Assembly (NCBI GenBank): GCA_963780395.1
Contig: CAWABY010000003.1
Location: 186,001 to 250,000 of the forward strand
DNA length: 64,000 nt
Origin: VGBV01 sp963780395
Lineage (GTDB): Bacteria > Actinomycetota > Thermoleophilia > Solirubrobacterales > 70-9
Direction: 5' to 3'
In this document: positions 16,423-25,202 of the stretch, piece by piece
Numbering within the stretch: position 1 is the first letter of the stretch
Layout of the letters: each line of letters starts with the position of its first letter
Position numbers and translations under genes: made by a program
The notes under the pieces: model-generated
The model's input: only the letters and a program-made list of their open reading frames with translations
Databases searched by the model: none
What the model was told of the DNA's origin: nothing

Positions 16423-17490
16423 TTGAATCGGACTCTCACCCTGCTCGTCCTCGCGCTCACCCTCGCGGCGGTCACGGTCGCCGCCTGCGGCGGCGACAGC
16501 GGTGGCGACGAGGATCCCCAGGAGGTCTTGGACGCGACCTTCAACAACGAGGCGCAGATCGACAGCGGCGTCTTCGACCTCAGCTTCGACGTCTCAGCCG
16601 AGGGCGGCGACACCGATGGCACGTTCACGGCAAGCCTCGGCGGGCCCTTCGAGAGCGGCGGCGACGGCGCGGTGCCCAAGTTCGACATCACCGCCGAGGC
16701 CGACCTGGAGAGCTCCGCGCAGGACTTCTCGGGCAGCGCCGGGCTCGTCTCAACCGGCGACTCGGCCTTCGTCAACTTCCAGGACACCGACTACGAGGTG
16801 CCGGCGGAGCTCTTCCAGCAGTTCCAGAGCTCCTTCGAGCAGGCCCAGGCTCAGAGCGATGAGCAGGGCAACGAGGGCAACTTCCTCTCTTCGATCGGCG
16901 TCAATCCCGCGAACTGGCTGACGGACCTCTCCAACGAGGGCAACGAGGACGTCGACGGCACCGACACCATCCACATCTCCGGGCAGGCCGACGTGCCGAA
17001 GCTGGTCGAGGACATTCGCACGATCGCCGAGCGCGTACCCCAGGCCGCCGACCAGGTGACCCCCGCGCAGCTGAGCCAGCTTGACGAGCTCACGAACATC
17101 ATCAAGTCGGCGGACTTCGACATCTACACGGGCGCCGACGACGACATCCTGCGCAAGCTCGAGGCGAACCTCGAGATCGATCCACCCGCCGCCACCAGTG
17201 GCGCTCCGGAGTCGGTCTCGGTCGGCTTCTCGGTCACGCTCAGCGAGCTCAACGATCCGCAGGAGATCTCGGGCCCGACCGACGCGCAGCCGCTCGGCGA
17301 CCTGCTGCAGCAGTTCGGCGTCGACCCCAGCCAGCTCGGCGCGCTCGGCGCCGCGGCGGGCGGCGGCGGCTCGGGCTCCGGCGCCTCGGGCGGTGGCGCC
17401 AGCCCCGCCACGCAGGCCTACCTCGATTGCCTCGCCGACGCTCAGGGCCAGGACGCGCTCGACCAGTGCGCCGCCCTGATCGAGCAGTAA
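16423..17490 (+). CDS. Secreted lipoprotein, LppX/LprG-like fold possible
   Basis: I chose the TTG at 16423, nine bases after AGGAG. The product (355 residues) starts with a lipoprotein signal, TLTLLVLALTLAAVTVAAC, in which AAC-G is the lipobox. The mature part is acidic, begins Gly/Asp-rich and contains ASLGGPFES and DTDYEVPAELFQQF. It then has several amphipathic beta segments and ends in a Gly/Ser-rich linker and a short helix with two cysteines (YLDCLADAQGQDALDQC). The pattern recalls LppX_LprAFG-type lipid-carrying lipoproteins, but I would not insist on it. Confidence 0.65.
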   Translation: MNRTLTLLVLALTLAAVTVAACGGDSGGDEDPQEVLDATFNNEAQIDSGVFDLSFDVSAEGGDTDGTFTASLGGPFESGGDGAVPKFDITAEADLESSAQDFSGSAGLVSTGDSAFVNFQDTDYEVPAELFQQFQSSFEQAQAQSDEQGNEGNFLSSIGVNPANWLTDLSNEGNEDVDGTDTIHISGQADVPKLVEDIRTIAERVPQAADQVTPAQLSQLDELTNIIKSADFDIYTGADDDILRKLEANLEIDPPAATSGAPESVSVGFSVTLSELNDPQEISGPTDAQPLGDLLQQFGVDPSQLGALGAAAGGGGSGSGASGGGASPATQAYLDCLADAQGQDALDQCAALIEQ

Positions 17491-18644
17491 CCGGGGAGGC
17501 CGACAAGCGCGGGCCGAGGTTCGACCGGTCCTTCTTCCTCTCCCCGAGCGGCTGGCCATATCTGCTGATCCCCTTCATCCCGGCGGCGGTCGCGCTGGAG
17601 CTCTCCCACGCGGCCGCGGGGCTGATCTTCTTCTCGGCGGCGCTCGGCGTGATCCCGACCGCGGCGCTGATGGGGCGCGCGACCGAGGAGGTCGCGGCCA
17701 AGTCGGGCCCCGGGATCGGCGGGCTGCTGAACGTCACCTTCGGCAACGCGCCGGAGCTGATCATCGCGCTGTTCGCGCTCGAGGCCGGGCTGCAGGAGGT
17801 CGTCAAGGCATCGATCATCGGCTCGATCCTGGGCAACATCCTGCTGGTGATGGGCGCGGCGATGCTGTTCGGCGGGCTCAAGGGCGGACGCACCCACCAG
17901 ACCTTCAACCGCACCGCGGCGAACGTGCAGTCGCTGATGCTGTTCCTGGCGGTCGCGGCGATGGTGATGCCGGCCGTGTTCGAGCTGGTCGAAGGGCAGG
18001 GGCTGCCGGGGATCGAGCAGGAGCGGGTCGAGTTCGACTCCACCGTCGAGAACCTGTCGCTGGCCGTCGCGATCGTCCTCATCGGCACCTACGTGGCGGG
18101 CCTGCTGTTCAGCCTCCGGACCCACCGCGAGCTCTTCAACCCCCACGGCGAGGGGGCCTCGGAGCACGACGAGGACCTCTGGGGCTGGTCGATCCGGAGC
18201 TCGGTGATCGCGCTCGCGGTCGCCGGTATCGCCGTCGGCGTCATGTCGGAGATCCTGGTCGGCTCGATCGAGGCCGCCTCCGATGCGGTCGGGCTGAGCG
18301 AGTTCTTCATCGGGGTGATCGTGGTCGCGATCGTGGGCAACGCCGCCGAGCACTGGGTGGCGGTGCTGGTCGCGATCAAGGACAAGATGGACCTCTCGGT
18401 CAACATCGCGATCGGCTCCAGCGCCCAGGTCGCCCTGTTCGTGGCGCCGGTGCTGGTGATCACCTCCTTCTTCCTCGGTCCGGGCCCGATGCCGCTGGTA
18501 TTCAACGGCTTCGAGATCGCCGCGGTGGTGATCGGGGTGCTCGTCGCCTACCAGGTCACCAACGAGGGCGAGTCGAACTGGTTCGAGGGCGTGCAGCTGC
18601 TGGCGCTGTACGCGATCCTCGGCCTCACGTTCTTCTACGCGTGA
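17466..18644 (+). CDS. cax: Calcium/proton antiporter, CaxA type
   Basis: This roughly 392-residue membrane protein has about eleven hydrophobic segments. It carries the two CaCA alpha-repeat motifs: GLLNVTFGNAPELIIALFAL in the first half and GVIVVAIVGNAAEHWVAVLVA in the second (GNAPE and GNAAEH). An acidic loop (GEGASEHDEDLWGW) separates the halves. That places it with CAX-type Ca2+:H+ exchangers. The start is uncertain: the GTG at 17466 overlaps the lipoprotein gene by 25 bases, and no better one is seen before the first helix. Another CaCA-type exchanger gene follows 56 bases downstream. Confidence 0.85.
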   Translation: MRRPDRAVTGEADKRGPRFDRSFFLSPSGWPYLLIPFIPAAVALELSHAAAGLIFFSAALGVIPTAALMGRATEEVAAKSGPGIGGLLNVTFGNAPELIIALFALEAGLQEVVKASIIGSILGNILLVMGAAMLFGGLKGGRTHQTFNRTAANVQSLMLFLAVAAMVMPAVFELVEGQGLPGIEQERVEFDSTVENLSLAVAIVLIGTYVAGLLFSLRTHRELFNPHGEGASEHDEDLWGWSIRSSVIALAVAGIAVGVMSEILVGSIEAASDAVGLSEFFIGVIVVAIVGNAAEHWVAVLVAIKDKMDLSVNIAIGSSAQVALFVAPVLVITSFFLGPGPMPLVFNGFEIAAVVIGVLVAYQVTNEGESNWFEGVQLLALYAILGLTFFYA

Positions 18645-18700
18645 GGGACCGCTCGCGGCCCAGGCGTGGGCGCGGCCGGCGTCGGGTAGGCGCGTAAGAG

Positions 18701-19693
18701 ATGGAGTTTCTCCTCCTCGTCGTCAGCTTCGCCGTGATCCTCGCCGGCGCGCTCCTCTTCACCAACGCGATCGAGTGGGTCGGGCACAAGCTCGGCCTCG
18801 GTGAGGGAGCCGTCGGCAGCCTGCTGGCGGCCGTCGGCACCGCGCTGCCCGAAACCCTGATCGCGATCGTCGCTCTGGTCGGGGCCACCAAGAGCGAGGA
18901 CGTCGCTATCGGGGCGATCGTAGGCGCGCCGTTCCTGCTGGCCACGTTGGCGATGGGCCTGGTCGGCGGCACCGCCTACATCTACCGCAAGCGCCGCCCG
19001 CAGGACATCGAGCTCGAGGTGCACGTGCCGACCCTCGACCGCGACCTCGCCTTCTTCATGGTGTTCTTCGGTCTCGGGCTGGTGCTCGGGTTCGGCGCGC
19101 CGGAGGCGATCAGGATTCCCGCAGCCGGATTCTTCCTGCTCTCCTATTTCGCCTACGTCGCTTTCACGATCCGCGGCAGCGGCGCCGTCCAATCCGAGGA
19201 AAGCCTCAACTCGCTGATCATGGCCAGGGGCCCGAAGGCGGCAACCGACCCGCCGCTCAGCGTCGCGATCGTCCAGGTGCTGATCGGGCTCGCGGCGATG
19301 GTCGGCGGCGCGCACCTGTTCGTCGAGGAGCTGCTGCACTTCGCCGAGGAGATCGGCGTCGAGGCGATCGTGCTCTCCCTGATCCTCGCGCCCCTCGCCA
19401 CCGAGCTCCCCGAGAAGGTCAACAGCTTCTTCTGGGTGCGAGAGGGGAAGGACTCGCTCGCGCTGGGCAACATCACCGGCGCCATGGTCTTCCAGTCGAC
19501 GATCCCCGTGGGCATCGGCCTCGCCTTCACTGACTGGGAGCTCAGCGGCAACGCCGCGATTTCGGTCGCCCTCGGCCTCGCCGGAGGCCTGGTCGCCTTC
19601 TGGGCCCTGCGCCTGCGTGACCGCTTCGAGCTGCTGCCGGTGTTGATCTGGCTGGCGCTGTACGCGAGCTTCATCGTCGTCGTCGCGGCTTGA
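18701..19693 (+). CDS. Sodium/calcium exchanger family membrane protein
   Basis: A 330-residue integral membrane protein of the CaCA superfamily, with two inverted halves. Its alpha repeats are visible as AVGTALPETLIAIVAL and ILAPLATELPEKVNSFFWV, each with the conserved acidic residue after Pro. It lies directly after a Cax-type exchanger on the same strand, so the two may form one operon for calcium or cation efflux. The transported ion cannot be fixed from sequence; the YrbG-like subfamily has been linked to Na+/Ca2+ exchange. Confidence 0.8.
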   Translation: MEFLLLVVSFAVILAGALLFTNAIEWVGHKLGLGEGAVGSLLAAVGTALPETLIAIVALVGATKSEDVAIGAIVGAPFLLATLAMGLVGGTAYIYRKRRPQDIELEVHVPTLDRDLAFFMVFFGLGLVLGFGAPEAIRIPAAGFFLLSYFAYVAFTIRGSGAVQSEESLNSLIMARGPKAATDPPLSVAIVQVLIGLAAMVGGAHLFVEELLHFAEEIGVEAIVLSLILAPLATELPEKVNSFFWVREGKDSLALGNITGAMVFQSTIPVGIGLAFTDWELSGNAAISVALGLAGGLVAFWALRLRDRFELLPVLIWLALYASFIVVVAA

Positions 19694-19717
19694 CATATTC
19701 CGATATAGGTATATGAT
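19690..19717 (+). promoter_or_regulatory. Promoter of the ArsR-SRPBCC operon
   Basis: TTGACA (19690-19695) and TATGAT (19712-19717) are separated by 16 bases, a nearly perfect sigma-70-type promoter. The -10 box ends six bases before the ATG at 19724, so transcription should start at or next to the start codon and the mRNA would be leaderless. Confidence 0.8.
19695..19714 (+). promoter_or_regulatory. Palindromic operator between -35 and -10
   Basis: The sequence ATATtCCgATATaGGtATAT is an imperfect palindrome (16 of 20 positions symmetric) that fills the promoter spacer. It is AT-rich in a strongly GC-rich region. A repressor bound there would block RNA polymerase. The ArsR-type protein encoded immediately downstream is the obvious candidate, giving autoregulation (inference). 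Confidence 0.65.
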
Positions 19718-19723
19718 GCCCGC

Positions 19724-20092
19724 ATGGCAAGAGCAGCGACGACGGCGGATGCGTTCAACGCGGTGGCGGAGCCCCGCCGCCGGCAGATCCTGGACGCGCT
19801 GGTGGGCGGGGAACGTCCCGTCAACGACCTCGTCGGGCAGCTCGGCCTGGCCCAGCCGCAGGTCTCCAAGCACCTGAAGGTGCTTCGCGAGGTCGGGCTC
19901 GTGCATGTGCGCGATCAGGGGCGACAGCGGATGTACCGGCTGAACGGAAAGCCGCTGAAGCCCATCCATGACTGGGTCAAGAGCTATGAGCGCGCGTGGA
20001 GCGAGCGGTTCGAGGCGCTCGACGTCGTGCTCGACGAACTGAAAGAACAGAACGGAAAGGACGAAGGAGATGACGATGACGAGCAGCGGTAG
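19724..20092 (+). CDS. ArsR-family transcriptional regulator
   Basis: The 122-residue winged-helix protein reads FNAVAEPRRRQILDALVGGERPVNDL, then the recognition helix GLAQPQVSKHLKVLREVGLV and the wing DQGRQRMYRLN. It has no cysteine, so it is not a thiol-type metal sensor; it belongs to the ArsR group paired with SRPBCC proteins (SdpR-like). Its gene overlaps the SRPBCC gene by 23 bases and is preceded by a strong leaderless promoter containing a palindrome, which suggests self-repression. Confidence 0.85.
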   Translation: MARAATTADAFNAVAEPRRRQILDALVGGERPVNDLVGQLGLAQPQVSKHLKVLREVGLVHVRDQGRQRMYRLNGKPLKPIHDWVKSYERAWSERFEALDVVLDELKEQNGKDEGDDDDEQR

Positions 20093-20585
20093 CGCGGTGG
20101 TGACCCTCCCCGCGGACAAGCAGATCCTGATCACCAGGGAGTTCGACGCCCCACGGGACCTCGTGTGGCGGGCGTGGACGGAGCCGGAGCTGATCGAGCG
20201 CTGGTGGGCCGGCAAGCGGGGCAAGGTCACGAGCGTCGAGGTCGATCTGCGGGTCGGCGGTGAGTACCGCTACGTGATGGAGGCGAACGAGGGCTTCGAG
20301 GTCGCCTTCCACGGCACCTACCGGGAGATCGTCCCCAACGAGCGCCTCGTCTACACCGAGGTCTACGAGGACCCGGAGGGCATGTGGGAGCGCGATCCCG
20401 ACTTCTACGCCGTGGACACGATCACGTTCAGCGAGGCCGACGGCCGCACGACCATGACCAACCTGGTCGAGCACACCATGAAGGAGCACCGCGACATGCA
20501 CATCGAGTCCGGCATGGAGTCCGGCATGCAGGAGGCGTTGGACGCCCTGGAGCAGGTCGCGATCTCGCTCTCAGACGAGTCCTAG
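20070..20585 (+). CDS. SRPBCC/AHSA1-domain protein
   Basis: This 171-residue protein has the AHSA1 pattern: ILITREFDAPRDLVWRAWTEPELIERWWAG, then VEVDLRVGGEYRYVM and the C-terminal helix MESGMQEALDALEQV. It overlaps the upstream ArsR gene by 23 bases, so the two are translated together. AHSA1-type proteins bind hydrophobic ligands; its ligand may be the signal for the ArsR partner (inference). The stop TAG is shared in a CTAG with the convergent arginase-like gene. Confidence 0.8.
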   Translation: MTMTSSGSAVVTLPADKQILITREFDAPRDLVWRAWTEPELIERWWAGKRGKVTSVEVDLRVGGEYRYVMEANEGFEVAFHGTYREIVPNERLVYTEVYEDPEGMWERDPDFYAVDTITFSEADGRTTMTNLVEHTMKEHRDMHIESGMESGMQEALDALEQVAISLSDES

Positions 20586-21473
20586 TCAGTCGAGAGGAGC
20601 CCGGCGAGCGTCAGGCCGGCGAGCGCGTCGCCGCAGGCGCCGCCGGGGTCCTTCTCGGGGTTGAAGCAGGCGAGGTTCACCCCCGACAGCCCGCGGTGGG
20701 CGAGCAGCGGAGCGATCAGCTCGGTCAGCTCGGCGACGCTGAGGCCGTCCGGCATCATCACGTCGGTGGCGGGAAAGGCGTCCTGGTCGAGCACGTCGAC
20801 GTCCAGGTGCAGCCAGTAGCGCCGGCCCCCCTCGGCCAGGCGCTCTGCGGCATCGGCGCCGACCGTCTTCAGGTCCGCGCCGCGGAGGGAGTCTCGGTCG
20901 CGAAAGTGCGCGATTCCGACCTCGGCGGGGGTGGGCGAGCCGAAGCCGACCGCCTCCTCGGCGTCGCGCGGGCCCAGCAGCTCGACGCGCCCGGGGTCGA
21001 CGACCGCGTCGCCCCCGACCCGGTCGAGCAGCGCCTGCGGCGCGCGGCCGATCGCGGCCGCCAGCGGGAAGTCCGCGGCCTCGCCGGTCTGGGAGGTGTC
21101 GCCCTCGTAGAGGTCGAAGTGGCCGTCGAGGTAGGCGATGCCGCACTCGCCGAGGGCGTCGCGGGCGCCGGCCAGCGCCCCCGGGACGAGCGTGCAGCAG
21201 CCACCCAGGACGACGGGGATCCGTCCCTCGCCCACCAGCGCGGCGACGCGCTCGCGGACCTCGGCCGTCAGCTCGCAGACCTGCTCGAAGTCGAGCCAGC
21301 CGGTGGCGGGATCGCGGACACCGCCGCGCAGCCGGGTCCGGGTGTCGCCCGCGTCGGGAATCCCGGAGCTCCCCAGGCGCTCGCGCAGCGAGCCGGGCCC
21401 GAGCTCGGTTCCCCCCGGGTTTGCCGACGCTGTCGATCGGGACGCCCAGCAGGGTCAGCGGCCGCTCGTTCAC
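20582..21473 (-). pseudogene. Arginase/ureohydrolase-family gene with a one-base frameshift
   Basis: The N-terminus (GTG at 21473) reads NERPLTLLGVPIDSVGKPGG. The frame then breaks at a run of six C on the plus strand (21411-21416). With one base fewer it continues as TELGPGSLRERLGSSGIPDA and on through the 217-residue remainder without interruption, so a single inserted base explains the break. The ureohydrolase ligands DGHFD and LDVDVLD are present. The usual GGDHS is GGCCT, so one metal-binding His is replaced by Cys. The full product would be about 296 residues. Sequencing error is more likely than decay, since the rest is intact. Confidence 0.8.
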
Positions 21474-21491
21474 GACCGCCCCCTCAAGGCG

Positions 21492-21860
21492 TCAGTCCTC
21501 GCGGCCGGGGTCCTGCCCGTCCTCGCCGTCGTCGTACTCCTCGTCGCCCTGCTCGAGGGCGGTCTCGGAGACCGAGTCGGCCATGCCGGGGTGGTAGTGC
21601 GTCTGGAAGTCCATCAGCACCGCGTCGCGCTGGGACTCGTCGATGGCGACGTCGTCGGAGATCCGCACCCATTCGGCCCCCTCGTAGGCCTCCATGTTGA
21701 AGACCTCCTCCGCGATGGTGCTGGAGTCGTCGACGACGACCAGCACCTCGGTCTGCGGGTTGAAGTAGGTGCCGGGACGGTTGAGGAGCTCGTCCAGCTC
21801 GACGACCGAATCGGCCGCGTCGCTCTCAAGGCTCTCTCGATCCTGCTTTGAGGCTTCCAT
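21492..21860 (-). CDS. Small acidic protein, unknown
   Basis: The 122-residue product is strongly acidic, with no membrane segment. It begins MEASKQDRESLESDAADSVV and has a central possible alpha/beta part (TEVLVVVDDSSTIAEEVF, AEWVRISDDVAIDESQ). It ends in an Asp/Glu/Gly-rich tail. I recognise no family. It lies between the arginase-like gene and a small membrane-protein gene on the same strand. Confidence 0.6.
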   Translation of the reverse strand: MEASKQDRESLESDAADSVVELDELLNRPGTYFNPQTEVLVVVDDSSTIAEEVFNMEAYEGAEWVRISDDVAIDESQRDAVLMDFQTHYHPGMADSVSETALEQGDEEYDDGEDGQDPGRED

Positions 21861-21906
21861 GGACCCGGAATCTATACCCGGGCCTCACGCGCGGCACGCA
21901 TTCGGG

Positions 21907-22375
21907 CTATTGACCCAGGTTCTCGAGCTCGCGCAGCTGGCGCTCGACCTCGGCGTCCACGTCCAGCTCCTTCTTGCCCTGGCGTAGGCGCCTCTCGTTG
22001 CGGGCCACCACCAGCTGGCGGACCTCGTCGCGAAGGCCGGCGTCGCCGCCGAGCGCCGGCGCCTCGCGCTCTGGCGCGAGCAACCTCTCCACCTCGGCGT
22101 CGACGTCGATCGGCTTGGCGCCGCGGGCCTCGCCGCGGTCCGAGCGCGCCTGCACCATCTGGCGGATCTCCTCCTCGCGGACCTCGGCCGAGACCGGGGC
22201 CGCCGCCGCCCGACCCGCCCGAGGGGGTCTCGGGCTCGATCGCGAGGTCTCCCTTGCCGATCTGCTTCATGGCGTTGCCGGCGCCGAGCGCGAACACGAC
22301 CGCCCCGATGGGCAGCGCGGCGAGCACGATCAGGATCATGATCGTGCCCGCGTCGATCTCGGCCAGAACCGGCAT
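21907..22375 (-). pseudogene. Small membrane protein gene with a one-base frameshift
   Basis: The N-terminus (ATG at 22375) gives one transmembrane helix (TIMILIVLAALPIGAVVFALG) and GKGDLAIEPETPSGG. Past a GGC-repeat near 22196-22212 the original frame turns into Arg/Gly-rich nonsense. The next frame gives a sensible charged tail: AAAPVSAEVREEEIRQMVQ, then two copies of a DVDAEVERxL motif (IDVDAEVERLLA and LDVDAEVERQLR), then a stop at 21907. One extra base explains this. Upstream, TAGGCT lies six bases before the ATG. The corrected protein is about 155 residues; its function is unknown. Confidence 0.65.
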
Positions 22376-22411
22376 TCAGACAGCCTAATCCGGTACTCTT
22401 CGTGGCCTGGC

Positions 22412-22425
22412 TGACTGACCAGTCA
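22412..22425 (+). promoter_or_regulatory. TGACTG-N2-CAGTCA operator-like palindrome
   Basis: Two perfect six-base arms flank an AC spacer, 38 bases before the start of the acyl-CoA dehydrogenase gene. The size and form suit a TetR-family regulator, the type that commonly controls fatty-acid oxidation in Actinobacteria. No TetR gene lies in the window, so the regulator would be encoded elsewhere. Confidence 0.5.
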
Positions 22426-22462
22426 ATCGGTTTCCTCCAACGCAGACAAGGAGCGCGATCAG

Positions 22463-23706
<1,244 letters not shown>

Positions 23707-23763
23707 GCCGGCCGCCCGGAACCGCTTCACGAGCGCTTCGGCGGCCGCCGGGGCGCTCAACAC

Positions 23764-23790
23764 ACTTAGACGTAAGTAGCGGCGTACACT
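23764..23790 (+). promoter_or_regulatory. Candidate promoter/operator for the PadR gene
   Basis: TACACT (23785-23790) ends six bases before the GTG at 23797, the leaderless spacing found elsewhere in the window. Just upstream, ACTTA-gacg-TAAGT (23764-23777) is an inverted repeat where a dimeric repressor could sit, possibly PadR itself. No good -35 box is visible. Confidence 0.4.
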
Positions 23791-23796
23791 CGCCCA

Positions 23797-24273
23797 GTGG
23801 CGGAGCAGCGGAAGCCCGCGTCCAAGCCGGTCGCCGAGGCCGTCGCAGAGGCGGCGCGGGCCGGGGAGGAAGGCGCGCGCGAGCGCAAGCGCGCGGCGCG
23901 GCGCGGCGGTCGTCCCTCGGACGTGTTCGGCGGCGAGATCCGCCGGCGCGACGTCTTCCCGCTGCTGGTCCTGCACCTCGTGGCCAGGGAGCCCACCTAC
24001 GGCAACCGGCTGATCGAGGAGATCGAGGAGATGACCCAGGGGGTGATCTCGGTCAACCCGAACACGATGTACCCGCTGCTGCGAACCATGGAGAACGACG
24101 GGCTGGTCGAGGGCCGCTGGGAGCTGCCGGACCGCCGCACGCGGCGCTACTACTCGATCACCCCCAAGGGGCGCCGCGAATACAAGCGCCTGCTGACGGA
24201 CGTCGAGCCGTTCCTCGACTCGGTGATCCGCTCGGTGACCCTGATCAAGGACGAGGTCTACGGCGAGGGCTGA
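23797..24273 (+). CDS. PadR-family transcriptional regulator
   Basis: The 158-residue protein has a 45-residue basic, Ala-rich extension, then the PadR winged helix: FPLLVLHLVAREPTYGNRLIEEIEEMTQG and NPNTMYPLLRTMENDGLVEGRWE, with the wing RRTRRYYSITPKGRREY. A short C-terminal helix follows. PadR proteins are usually repressors that respond to small molecules. No transporter or enzyme gene is clearly paired with it here, though the acyl-CoA dehydrogenase gene lies directly upstream. Its start appears leaderless. Confidence 0.88.
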   Translation: MAEQRKPASKPVAEAVAEAARAGEEGARERKRAARRGGRPSDVFGGEIRRRDVFPLLVLHLVAREPTYGNRLIEEIEEMTQGVISVNPNTMYPLLRTMENDGLVEGRWELPDRRTRRYYSITPKGRREYKRLLTDVEPFLDSVIRSVTLIKDEVYGEG

Positions 24274-24317
24274 GCCGTCCGCTTGAGGGAACGCGGGCTT
24301 TCGGATAGCGTGCGCCC

Positions 24318-24713
24318 ATGGGGACGGGGCTCACGGACGAACCGCGCCGGCTCGCAGCCTTGTGGCTGGGCGCGTTGGCACTGGGGTTGCTCGTGCTTGT
24401 GCCCGCGACGGACGCATCCGCCGCGAAGAAGGTGAAGACGAGCACCGGCGACCTGTTCGTGGATGCGGACTCGGTCAACGGCACCATCTCCTCGAAGCGG
24501 GCCGAGTGCAGGCAGGGCCGCAAGGTGAAGCTGCGCTCGGGCTCGGACGGCAAGGTGATCGCCTCGGACAAGACCGACAAGCAGGGACGGTGGGCGGTCA
24601 CGGTTCAGCTCGGCGTCGGCGTCTACTACGCCGAGGTCACGAAGGCCAGCAAGAACAGCAAGCAGGGCAAGGTGACCTGCCAGGGGGCGAAGTCGAAGTC
24701 CGTCACGATCTGA
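24318..24713 (+). CDS. Secreted beta-rich protein, unknown
   Basis: The 131-residue product has a basic start, one hydrophobic signal segment (LAALWLGALALGLLVLVPA) and a likely cleavage site near ATDASA. The mature part is basic and beta-rich, with LFVDADSVNGTISSKRAEC, VKLRSGSDGKVIASDKTDKQG and a second cysteine in VTCQGAK. The two cysteines could form a disulfide around an immunoglobulin-like or carboxypeptidase-regulatory-like fold. Lys and Ser are enriched at the end. It is convergent with a frameshifted GNAT gene. Confidence 0.65.
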   Translation: MGTGLTDEPRRLAALWLGALALGLLVLVPATDASAAKKVKTSTGDLFVDADSVNGTISSKRAECRQGRKVKLRSGSDGKVIASDKTDKQGRWAVTVQLGVGVYYAEVTKASKNSKQGKVTCQGAKSKSVTI

Positions 24714-24734
24714 GGCGGGCGGCGATCACGGCGG

Positions 24735-25202
24735 TTAGAGCTCGCGCTCGTAGACGTACATGACGGGCCCGTCCGGCTTCCCCTCGCGATTGGTGAAGCC
24801 GGCGCTCTCGTAGAGCCGGCAGCGCGGCGACATCGTCCTCGCTGGTGCCGAGGTTGATGTAGTCGGCTCCCGCCGCCCTCGCCTCGTTCATCGAGGCCTC
24901 CAGCAGGGCCCGGCCCTGTCCCTGGCCGCGCAGAGGCGGCACGACGTAGAGCTCCTGAAGGTGTGCCTCCAGCCGGCTGAGTAGACCGAGGCCTGGAAGC
25001 GAAGCTGGGCGAAGCCATCAGGGCCCTCGCCCACGAGCAGGAAGGTCGAATGCCGCCGCTCGATGTGCTCGGAGATCCGCGCCGCCGCCACGTCCAGCTC
25101 GGGCGTGGGCTCATCGAACTCGCTGTTGAAGTCGGTGAAAAGGCGCGCCAGCGCCGCGGCGTCGGCGACCGTCGCGAGCCTGACGTCCTCAGCCTCGGCC
25201 AT
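24735..25202 (-). pseudogene. GNAT acetyltransferase gene with two compensating frameshifts
   Basis: From ATG 25202 the product reads AEDVRLATVADAAALARLF through FAQLRFQASVYSAG. The frame is then lost near 24971-24977 (one base missing) and resumes as LEAHLQELYVVPPLRGQGQG, the GNAT acetyl-CoA site (R-G-Q-G-Q-G). A second break near 24815-24820 (one base extra) returns it to the first frame as ALRLYESAGFTNREGKPDG to a TAA at 24735. Corrected, this is a normal 155-residue GNAT. Two opposite shifts in a fully recognisable gene point to sequence errors. Confidence 0.78.

Noticed and set aside
20582..22375. Region of true gene decay
   Set aside because: Two adjacent frameshifted genes suggested decay, but each needs just one base to be restored and conserved motifs continue on both sides. 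Similar breaks occur in folP, so sequence error is preferred.
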